From Acidimicrobiia bacterium (lineage in GTDB: Bacteria > Actinomycetota > Acidimicrobiia > Spongiisociales > ZC4RG35), in contig JAUXMQ010000115.1 of the NCBI GenBank assembly GCA_030623125.1, positions 1 to 5,117 on the forward strand: a stretch of 5,117 nt of DNA. The letters run 5' to 3'. The translations under genes were made by a program, and so were the position numbers. Positions within the stretch are counted from its first letter, which is position 1. Every line of letters begins with the position of its first letter. Positions 1 through 5,117 of this stretch are shown piece by piece. The notes beneath the pieces are model-generated. The model was not told where the DNA came from. It did not search any database and saw nothing but the letters and a program-made list of their open reading frames with translations.

Positions 1-1
1 C

Positions 2-136
2 ATCCGCATTGGTGTCAACAACGGTGATCTGGGTCGTGGCGCCGCACAGTCTGTGCTGCTTTTCGCTGCCGTCATCGGGGTCACCCTGTGGCAGTTCCGA
101 ACCAGTGGCGAACGCGTTAGCTACGGGGGGGCCTGA
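2..136 (+). CDS. ugpA: UgpA-type ABC transporter permease, C-terminal fragment
   Basis: Open from the window edge in frame 2 and closed by TGA at 134-136, leaving 44 residues. The visible part carries the motif AAQSVLLF, a hydrophobic last membrane helix (about AQSVLLFAAVIGVTLW), then QFR and ERVSY before the stop. This is the pattern I recall at the C-terminus of UgpA (an AAQSV-like helix followed by QFR...E.+V.Y). UgpA is an inner-membrane permease of the MalF type that pairs with UgpE, the ATPase UgpC and the binding protein UgpB to import sn-glycerol-3-phosphate and glycerophosphodiesters. It is followed immediately by the UgpE-type partner, as expected for a permease pair. Membership in the MalF/UgpA permease class is firm; the exact substrate rests on the UgpE and GlpD neighbours. 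The rest of the gene lies upstream of the window. Confidence 0.83.
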   Translation: MRIGVNNGDLGRGAAQSVLLFAAVIGVTLWQFRTSGERVSYGGA

Positions 137-137
137 G

Positions 138-986
138 TTGGCCGGGCTATCCGCAGGAGTTCAGCACAAGGGCTTTGTGCGCGGCAGGCAGTGGCCTTTC
201 CACATCGCCCTGACGGCCATGGTTCTGGTCCTGGCCTTCCCGCTTCTCTACGCCATGCTGATTGCCACCCAGACAAACGGCGAGATCTTCTCCTTCCAGT
301 TCACACCGGGCAGCGCACTGGCGTCGAACTTCGACGACGTTTGGGTGAAACGAAGCTTCAGCACCGCGATGTGGAATTCGCTTCAACAGTCGCTCTGGGT
401 GACCATCGGCAAGACGATCCTGTCGCTGCTCGCCGGGCTCGCCTTCGTCTACTTCAAGTTCCGGGGCAAGTGGATCGTCTTCTTCTTCGTGCTTGTCACC
501 CTCATGATGCCCACCGAGGTGATGATCCTCGCCATGTTCCGACTGGTGGCCGGTTTTGGCTGGCAGGACACGATGTCTGCCATCACGGTTCCTTTCCTCG
601 CGTCGGCGACAGGTGCGTTTCTGTTCCGTCAGCACTTCGCCAACATGCCGTCCGAATTGCTCGAAGCATCCCAGATCGATGGAGCCTCGCCGTTCAAGTT
701 CTTGACCAAGGTCCTGGTCCCGCTGTCCTGGAACATCATCGCTGCGCTCTTCGTCATCCAATTCGTCTACACGTGGAATATGTTCCTCTGGCCGAGCTTG
801 ATCATCCGCGACGATGACGCGCAGGTGGTCCAGGTGGCAATGCAGACGCTGCTGAACGTAGGTGGTTCGCTCACTTTCGGCCCTTTGATGCTGGCCGCGA
901 TCATCGCGTCAATCCCCCCGGCAATAGTGTTCATCGCGATGCAGAAGCCGTTCATGAGCGGATTCGTCATCTCCCAGGACAAGTAG
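138..986 (+). CDS. ugpE: UgpE-type ABC transporter permease (glycerol-3-phosphate / glycerophosphodiester importer)
   Basis: MalG-family inner-membrane permease, about 282 residues from the chosen start; E. coli UgpE is 281. Six hydrophobic segments are visible: IALTAMVLVLAFPLLYA, TILSLLAGLAFVYF, IVFFFVLVTLMMP, ITVPFLASATGAFLF, IIAALFVIQFVYTW and LMLAAIIASIPPAIVFIAM. The cytoplasmic EAA loop that contacts the ATPase is at about residues 173-196, with E176, the IDGAS segment and VLVPL. The blocks LMMPTEV, ASATGAFLFRQ, QIDGASPF, WNMFLWPSLII and the C-terminal MQKPFMSGF closely follow E. coli UgpE as I recall it, which favours Ugp over maltose or other sugar permeases. The start is uncertain. 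TTG at 138 lies one base after the ugpA stop behind a G-run at 125-131. GTG at 177 (269 residues, weak AAGGG 5' of it) is an equally reasonable choice and gives an N-tail closer to that of E. coli UgpE. An ATG at 9 is rejected because it overlaps ugpA. A GlpD-family gene follows 70 bp downstream, which fits the substrate. Confidence 0.87.
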   Translation: MAGLSAGVQHKGFVRGRQWPFHIALTAMVLVLAFPLLYAMLIATQTNGEIFSFQFTPGSALASNFDDVWVKRSFSTAMWNSLQQSLWVTIGKTILSLLAGLAFVYFKFRGKWIVFFFVLVTLMMPTEVMILAMFRLVAGFGWQDTMSAITVPFLASATGAFLFRQHFANMPSELLEASQIDGASPFKFLTKVLVPLSWNIIAALFVIQFVYTWNMFLWPSLIIRDDDAQVVQVAMQTLLNVGGSLTFGPLMLAAIIASIPPAIVFIAMQKPFMSGFVISQDK

Positions 987-1056
987 CCAGCGCTTGTTCA
1001 AAGACGTTCATCTCCGAGCAGAACAACCAGTTCCCGGGTCGGGATAGCATCAGCCG

Positions 1057-2688
1057 GTGACTCTGCGAAGCACAAGCATCGCCAAGATCCGCGGCGGTTC
1101 GTTTGACGCCCTGGTCATAGGTGGCGGGATCAACGGAGCGGTCTCCGCGGCGGTACTGGCCGGGCGAGGCGCCGAGGTCGCCCTTGTTGATCGAGGGGAT
1201 TTCGGCGGGTTCACCAGCCAGGAATCCTCGAACCTCGTCTGGGGCGGTTTCAAGTATCTGGAGGGATTCGAGCTGGTGCTCGTACGCAAGCTCTGTCTTT
1301 CTCGGAACAGGCTGGTGCGGGCCTACCCGGACAATGTCAAACCGATCAGCTTTCTCGCGACGCTCGACGCTGGCTCCCCTTACCCACCATGGCTGGCGGC
1401 CCTCGGTTCGCTGGCCTACTGGGTGATCGGAGGTTTCAAGACTCATCGACCGCGCCTGCTCAGCCCCAAGAAGATCGAGCAAGTGGAGCCGGTGGTCGAC
1501 ACGAGCGGTGCTCGTGGTGGGGTCGAGTACTACGACGCCTATCTGTCGGACAACGATTCGAGGTTTGTCTTCGGTTTCGTGAGGTCGGCTCTCGACGCCG
1601 GGGCGAAGGCCGTCAACTATGTCGAGGTGATCAGCGCCAGCTATCAGGATGGACGCTGGCTGGTGACGCTTCGCGACGTCGATTCGGGGGATGAGCCCTT
1701 CACCTGCACCTGTCGCGTCCTGATCAATGCCACAGGTCCGTTCGTGGGTGATCTCAACGAGCAGTTCGAGGTGAGAACCGATCATCGGGTTGTGTACTCC
1801 AAGGGCATCCATCTCATCGTTCCCCAACTCACGCCTAGCGACAGGGTTCTTGCCTTCTATGACGACACCAAGCGGCTGTTCTATGTGATTCCAATGGGTA
1901 TGCGATCGGTGATCGGCACAACCGATACCCGTGTCGACTCGCCATTCACCGAGGTCACGGATGAGGACCGTTCTTTTCTGCTCGACCAGATCAACCGTCG
2001 TCTCGATCTGGCATCGCCGCTGACCCCTTCAGATGTCATTGCCGACCGGAGCGGTGTGCGACCACTGGTAGTGAGAAGCGACAGTCCGGTGGATGAGGAC
2101 GTCGATTGGACCAAGCTCTCACGAAAACACGAGGTTGAGACCGACGCCGACCGAAGCGTCATCACGATCTTTGGTGGGAAACTCACCGACTGCCTGAACG
2201 TAGGTGAAGAGGTTGCCGATGCGGTGGAGGCGCTGGGGGTTCCTCTGGAGCCAGACACACACAACTGGTATGGAGAGCCGGTCGTCCACACCCGTGCGGA
2301 GTTCTTTCGTCAGGCCCGGCTGATGCATCTTGACGATCTCAGGTCGACGGAGGGTCTCGAAGCCCTCTCCGAGCGATTGTGGCGTCGATACGGCCGACGG
2401 GCCTTTGGGATGCTCGATGAGATCCGCAAGGACCCGGCGATGGGTGAGGACATCATCGAGAGCGCCGACTACGTCCGGGTGGAGTTGCATCTGGCTGCGG
2501 ACACCGAGATGGTCACCAAGCTGGAGGATTTTCTTCGCAGACGCTCCAAGATCGCCCAGGTAATACCAGACAGCGACGTCATCGGCTCCGCCGGGCTCGA
2601 CGAAGCCGTCAAGATCCTCTTTGGTCATCAAGCAGAGGAGAAACTCGCCGAGTATCTCCGTGACCGCGAGATCCCGGTGGCGACATGA
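1057..2688 (+). CDS. glpD: FAD-dependent glycerol-3-phosphate dehydrogenase family protein (GlpD-like)
   Basis: 543 residues, within the usual GlpD range (about 500-585). GlpD oxidises sn-glycerol-3-phosphate to dihydroxyacetone phosphate at the membrane and passes electrons from FAD to quinone. The N-terminal FAD-binding Rossmann motif is GGGINGA (residues 22-28), identical to E. coli GlpD, with the ribose-binding acid D45 at the end of strand 2. Further family blocks are SS.L..GG.KYLE (57-69), NATGPFV, KGIHLIVP (H252), IGTTDTR (286-292), SGVRPLV (R335) and FGGKLT (K375). The C-terminal DAO_C-type helical domain covers about 420-525, with RYGRRAF and FLRRRSKI. By my alignment with remembered E. 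coli GlpD, Y55, H233, R317, R332 and K354 are kept, but H50 is replaced by W62, R54 by K66, and the YR after GGKLTT by CL. The substrate may therefore be glycerol-3-phosphate or a related polyol phosphate. GTG at 1057 is the only good start: an in-frame TAG lies at 1045 and the Rossmann fold begins by residue 16. The Shine-Dalgarno is weak. Confidence 0.85.
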   Translation: MTLRSTSIAKIRGGSFDALVIGGGINGAVSAAVLAGRGAEVALVDRGDFGGFTSQESSNLVWGGFKYLEGFELVLVRKLCLSRNRLVRAYPDNVKPISFLATLDAGSPYPPWLAALGSLAYWVIGGFKTHRPRLLSPKKIEQVEPVVDTSGARGGVEYYDAYLSDNDSRFVFGFVRSALDAGAKAVNYVEVISASYQDGRWLVTLRDVDSGDEPFTCTCRVLINATGPFVGDLNEQFEVRTDHRVVYSKGIHLIVPQLTPSDRVLAFYDDTKRLFYVIPMGMRSVIGTTDTRVDSPFTEVTDEDRSFLLDQINRRLDLASPLTPSDVIADRSGVRPLVVRSDSPVDEDVDWTKLSRKHEVETDADRSVITIFGGKLTDCLNVGEEVADAVEALGVPLEPDTHNWYGEPVVHTRAEFFRQARLMHLDDLRSTEGLEALSERLWRRYGRRAFGMLDEIRKDPAMGEDIIESADYVRVELHLAADTEMVTKLEDFLRRRSKIAQVIPDSDVIGSAGLDEAVKILFGHQAEEKLAEYLRDREIPVAT

Positions 2689-2696
2689 AAGAGGCA

Positions 2697-2716
2697 CCAT
2701 GGCGCCGGGCGCCTGG
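2697..2716 (+). other. Possible intercistronic RNA hairpin
   Basis: In the gap between the glpD-like gene and the ligase, GGCGC (2701-2705) pairs perfectly with GCGCC (2709-2713) across a 3-base loop. CCA (2697-2699) can pair with TGG (2714-2716) if T2700 is bulged, giving eight base pairs in all. No T-run follows, so this is not a standard intrinsic terminator. It could stabilise or process the mRNA, or slow read-through, or it could be chance in GC-rich DNA. Confidence 0.3.
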
Positions 2717-2747
2717 AGAAGGGATAGTGTGCCCTGACTTCACCGCC

Positions 2748-2753
2748 GGGAGG
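2748..2753 (+). promoter_or_regulatory. Ribosome binding site of the GS-like ligase
   Basis: GGGAGG, the best Shine-Dalgarno match in the window, ends 4 bases before the ATG at 2758. This supports 2758 over the next in-frame ATG at 2776, although the spacing is slightly short. A strong own ribosome site after a 69-bp gap suggests the ligase can be translated independently of the upstream gene. Confidence 0.7.
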
Positions 2754-2757
2754 ATCG

Positions 2758-4137
2758 ATGGATAGGCCGCGGGGCATGCTCGGGATCGAAGATCTCAAGC
2801 AGAAGATCGAGAGTGACCAGATCGACACCGTTGTCGTCGCCTTCACCGACCACTACGGGCGGGTGCTCGGTAAGAGATTCGACGCGAGGCATTTCATCGA
2901 CGAAGGACTCGAGCACGGCACTCATGGTTGTGATTATCTGCTCACCGTCGACATGGAGATGGAGCCTGTCCCCGGCTATGAATACGCCAACTGGGAGTTG
3001 GGTTACGGCGACTTCCATATGGTCCCGGACCTGACAACACTACGTCTGGCAACCTGGCTGGATCGCAGCGCGTTCGTATTGTGCGATCTTCGGGATCCCC
3101 ATTCCGAAGAACTGGTATCGGTGGCTCCCCGCACCCTGCTCCGACGCCAAGTCGAGAAGGCGACCGAGTCGGGGTACGTCGCCAAAGGCGCCTCCGAACT
3201 CGAATACTTCTTGTTCCAAGACTCCTATCGGCAGGCAGCCGAGAAGAATTATCGAGGTCTAACGGCTGCGGGCTGGTACCTCGAGGACTATCACCTGCTT
3301 CAGGGAACCCGTGAGGAGTTCTACAACGGTCAGGTGCGGCGTCATCTGGCAGGATCGGGCATCCCGGTGGAGAACTCAAAGGGCGAGTGGGGTCGCGGCC
3401 AGCATGAGATGAACATCCGCTACACCGAGATTCTCGAGATGGCCGATCGTCATACCGTCATGAAACAGGCGATGAAAGAGATAGCGGACGGCATGGGAGC
3501 CTCGGTCACCTTCATGGCCAAGCCGTTTGCGGACGAGGCGGGCTCTTCGTGTCACCTGCATTTGAGCTTGTGGGAGGGGGGCCTCAGCGTCTTTCCCGGT
3601 GAACATCCATTCGGCCCAATACACGGCAGCGATGTCTTCCGTTGGTTCCTTGGCGGGTGGATGGCCCACGCTCCCGAACTGATGGTGTTCATGGCTCCGA
3701 CGATCAACTCCTACAAGCGCTACCAGGATGGTTCATGGGCGCCCACTCGGCTGGCATGGAGCTATGACAACAGGACCGCCGGTTTTCGGGTGGTCGGGCG
3801 TGACCAGAGTTTGCGCATCGAGTGTCGGATCCCTGGCGCCGACGTCAACCCCTATCTGGCCTTTGCAGGGGTATTGGCGGCCGGTATGGACGGTATCGCC
3901 AACCGCATCGAACCGCCAGACATCTTCGAAGGGGATGTCTATCAGGCCGATGAGCTTCCCGAGGTCCCCAAGACCCTACGTGACGCCATCGGTCTGTTCG
4001 CCAACTCCGAGTTTGTCAAGGAGGCATTTGGGTCTGACGTCCAGGCTCACTACTCGCACTTCTTTCGTACCGAGCAGAGTGCCTACGACAACGCCGTCAC
4101 CGATTGGGAACGAGTCCGCTACTTCGAGCGAATATGA
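2758..4137 (+). CDS. Glutamine synthetase-fold gamma-glutamyl-amine ligase (GlnA4-like)
   Basis: 459 residues. The C-terminal catalytic GS domain is complete. Metal and glutamate ligands are visible at ELEYF (E147, E149), GEWGRGQHE (E210, E217), SSCHLH (H266) and RIECR (E355). ATP and phosphate-handling arginines are at NSYKR (R321), NRTAGFR (R339, R344) and R357. The closing helix motif DVNPYLAFAGVLAAGMDGI is typical. The N-terminal part lacks the housekeeping FDGSS loop, whose Asp (D50 in bacterial GlnA) helps bind ammonium; it has EHGTHGCDYLLTVD instead. That pattern, plus YGDFHMVPDL and FMAKPF, matches the amine-using actinobacterial homologues. Streptomyces GlnA3 glutamylates polyamines, and GlnA4 glutamylates ethanolamine. 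The predicted reaction is glutamate + amine + ATP to a gamma-glutamylamide in the cytoplasm. The SDR start overlaps its stop, and a class I amidotransferase follows, as in Puu-like pathways. A role in ammonia assimilation is unlikely. Family assignment is firm; ethanolamine as the amine is inferred. Confidence 0.85.
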   Translation: MDRPRGMLGIEDLKQKIESDQIDTVVVAFTDHYGRVLGKRFDARHFIDEGLEHGTHGCDYLLTVDMEMEPVPGYEYANWELGYGDFHMVPDLTTLRLATWLDRSAFVLCDLRDPHSEELVSVAPRTLLRRQVEKATESGYVAKGASELEYFLFQDSYRQAAEKNYRGLTAAGWYLEDYHLLQGTREEFYNGQVRRHLAGSGIPVENSKGEWGRGQHEMNIRYTEILEMADRHTVMKQAMKEIADGMGASVTFMAKPFADEAGSSCHLHLSLWEGGLSVFPGEHPFGPIHGSDVFRWFLGGWMAHAPELMVFMAPTINSYKRYQDGSWAPTRLAWSYDNRTAGFRVVGRDQSLRIECRIPGADVNPYLAFAGVLAAGMDGIANRIEPPDIFEGDVYQADELPEVPKTLRDAIGLFANSEFVKEAFGSDVQAHYSHFFRTEQSAYDNAVTDWERVRYFERI

Positions 4138-4913
4138 CCGGAAGGCTGGAAGAGAAGGTTGCGCTGATCACCGGCGCCGGTTCGGGAATCGGCCGCGAGA
4201 CGACGCTGCTCTTCTGCTCCGAGGGGGCTTCTGTTGTCGCAGTAGACATCAACGAGGAAGCAGTCATGGAGACGGTCGAGATGGTTGGTGCCGCCGGAGG
4301 GAGCGCGACGGTCCAACGGGCCGATGTGTCATCGGCCGGCGACTGTGAGGAGATGGTGGCCTCGGCGGAGGATCTGTACGGCCGATTGGACATCATGTTC
4401 AACAACGCGGGCATCATGCACCCCGCAGACGACGATGCGATGTCAACTGGAGAGGACACCTGGGACCTCACAATGGGAGTCAACGCCAAGGGTGTCTTTC
4501 TTGGCTGTAAGTATGGAATCCCGGCTCTTCGTCGTGCGGGAGGAGGGTCGATCATCAACACGTCCTCATTCGTGGCCCTTCTCGGGGCGGCGACCCCTCA
4601 AATCGCCTACACCGCGTCCAAGGGGGCAGTCCTCGCCATGACCCGCGAGTTGGCCGTGGTCCACGCGAGAGAGAACATCCGGGTCAATGCTTTGTGCCCC
4701 GGCCCGTTGAAGACCGAGTTGTTGATGAAATTCCTCGATACCGAGGAGAAGAAGCAGAGACGGTTGGTTCACATTCCCATGGGTCGGTTTGGTGAGGCTG
4801 CCGAGATGGCAAAGGCCGCGCTCTACCTCGCCTCCGATGAGTCGTCCTATGTAACCGGGACCGAGTTCGTGGTCGACGGTGGAATCACCGCCGCATACGT
4901 GACGCCTGAGTGA
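4134..4913 (+). CDS. Short-chain dehydrogenase/reductase (SDR), NAD-type
   Basis: 259 residues, normal for a classical SDR. The cofactor motif TGAGSGIG is at residues 13-20. D38 at the end of strand 2 predicts a preference for NAD(H) over NADP(H). NNAG is at 90-93, and the active-site set is N117, a Ser of TSS (144-145), Y159 and K163 (YTASK). CPGP is at 188-191 and the C-terminal end is VDGGI...YVTPE. The Ser-to-Tyr distance is 14 residues, one more than in FabG, because of the GAATPQIAY loop. The ATG at 4134 overlaps the ligase stop as ATGA, which implies coupled translation. An in-frame TTG at 4104 would only add residues inside the ligase gene. The tight coupling suggests it acts on the ligase product. 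A good guess is oxidation of the hydroxyl of a gamma-glutamyl-amino alcohol to the aldehyde, but SDR substrates cannot be read from sequence and a general 3-oxoacyl reductase-like label would also fit. Confidence 0.88.
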   Translation: MTGRLEEKVALITGAGSGIGRETTLLFCSEGASVVAVDINEEAVMETVEMVGAAGGSATVQRADVSSAGDCEEMVASAEDLYGRLDIMFNNAGIMHPADDDAMSTGEDTWDLTMGVNAKGVFLGCKYGIPALRRAGGGSIINTSSFVALLGAATPQIAYTASKGAVLAMTRELAVVHARENIRVNALCPGPLKTELLMKFLDTEEKKQRRLVHIPMGRFGEAAEMAKAALYLASDESSYVTGTEFVVDGGITAAYVTPE

Positions 4914-4959
4914 TCACCACATCCATGCCAGGTGTCGATCACCGCCGGCCGAGTTCGAC

Positions 4960-5117
4960 ATGAGGGTCGGGCTTCTGGTCTGCGACCATATCTCGCCCGA
5001 TCTGGTGGGGATCTCAGGCGACTATGACCTGTTGTTTCGGAGGTTGCTTGCCGGTCACCCCGAGGTGATATTGGTCGTCTACGACGCGGTCGACGGCGAG
5101 ATTCCGTCGAGTACTAC
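4960..5117 (+). CDS. Class I glutamine amidotransferase-like protein, N-terminal fragment
   Basis: Open to the window edge, 52 codons visible. ATG at 4960 is the first possible start in this frame, because an in-frame TGA lies at 4900-4902 and no start codon lies between. No strong Shine-Dalgarno is present, and the gene begins 46 bp after the SDR stop. The N-terminus MRVGLLVCDHISPDL, then GDYDLLFRRLL and VVYDAVDGEIP, is the pattern of GMP-synthase-like class I amidotransferases (first strand, GDY..MF..LL helix, YD..DGE.P second strand). The catalytic Cys-His-Glu triad would lie beyond the window and cannot be checked. In Puu-like pathways a related class I enzyme (PuuD) hydrolyses the gamma-glutamyl bond of the oxidised product. 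That role fits here beside the ligase but is inferred. Confidence 0.75.
   Translation, partial: MRVGLLVCDHISPDLVGISGDYDLLFRRLLAGHPEVILVVYDAVDGEIPSST

Noticed and set aside
9..137. N-terminal extension of the UgpE-type gene to the ATG at 9
   Set aside because: It would overlap the ugpA end by 128 bases. The extra residues do not look like a permease N-terminus, whereas frame 2 in this stretch gives a recognisable UgpA C-terminus.
147..761. Antisense open frame opposite the UgpE-type gene
   Set aside because: The product is a low-complexity Glu/Arg/His/Gly-rich string typical of the reverse strand of a membrane protein gene; no family features.
967..1827. Long antisense open frame opposite the GlpD-like gene
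   Set aside because: GC-rich coding DNA often leaves long open mirror frames. The protein has no recognisable motif, while the + strand encodes a clear GlpD family member.
1057..2688. PuuB-type amine oxidase identity for the FAD enzyme
   Set aside because: The GGGINGA, GTTD, GVRPL and GGKLT blocks and the DAO_C-like C-terminal domain belong to the GlpD family; PuuB-type oxidases are shorter and lack this C-terminal domain.
2119..2700. Antisense open frames opposite the 3' end of the GlpD-like gene and within the ligase and SDR genes
   Set aside because: All lie wholly inside well-supported + strand genes and show no motifs, ribosome sites or independent context.
2699..2737. 12-codon ORF starting at ATG 2699, preceded by AGAGG
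   Set aside because: It is very short, in a different frame from the better-coupled 2685 ORF, and shows no run of regulatory codons that would mark an attenuator leader.
4104..4133. Upstream TTG start for the SDR
   Set aside because: It adds ten residues inside the ligase coding region. The ATG at 4134 with an ATGA overlap gives a normal SDR N-terminus.
2758..4137. Housekeeping glutamine synthetase GlnA
   Set aside because: The FDGSS loop is absent and the neighbours are catabolic, so an amine ligase fits better.
4910..4917. 8-bp palindrome GTGATCAC at the SDR stop
   Set aside because: Short, overlaps the stop codon, no second copy in the window and no T-run; most likely chance.

Overview
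The window is a compact, same-strand (+) stretch of GC-rich bacterial DNA. Six genes lie head to tail with short gaps or a 4-base overlap, so it is probably one operon or part of one. Both ends are cut by open genes. The GC-rich third codon positions, GTG/TTG starts, and an amine-type glutamine synthetase homologue beside an SDR ending in VDGGI...YVTPE all point to a high-GC Gram-positive bacterium (Actinomycetota, possibly an uncultured environmental lineage). This placement is an inference from protein style, not from a marker gene.

Layout: 2-136 is the C-terminal end of a UgpA-type ABC permease. 138-986 is a UgpE-type ABC permease. 1057-2688 is an FAD-dependent glycerol-3-phosphate dehydrogenase homologue (GlpD family) with altered active-site residues. 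2758-4137 is a glutamine synthetase-fold ligase of the GlnA4-like, gamma-glutamyl-amine type. 4134-4913 is a classical SDR whose ATG overlaps the ligase stop (ATGA). 4960 to the end is the N-terminus of a class I glutamine amidotransferase-like protein. The 70-bp gap (987-1056) and 69-bp gap (2689-2757) hold only weak candidate elements: a GTTCA direct repeat in the first, and a hairpin plus a possible small ORF in the second. No RNA genes, CRISPR arrays, insertion sequences or clear intrinsic terminators were seen.

How the genes may work together: Ugp permeases import sn-glycerol-3-phosphate and glycerophosphodiesters, and GlpD oxidises the glycerol-3-phosphate. The ligase, SDR and amidotransferase resemble a gamma-glutamylation pathway in which an amine such as ethanolamine is joined to glutamate, its alcohol or aldehyde is oxidised, and the glutamyl group is removed. 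A single hypothesis covers all six genes: uptake and full use of glycerophosphoethanolamine, the polar part of phosphatidylethanolamine, as a source of carbon, nitrogen and phosphorus. The protein families are well supported. The joint pathway and its substrate are inference.
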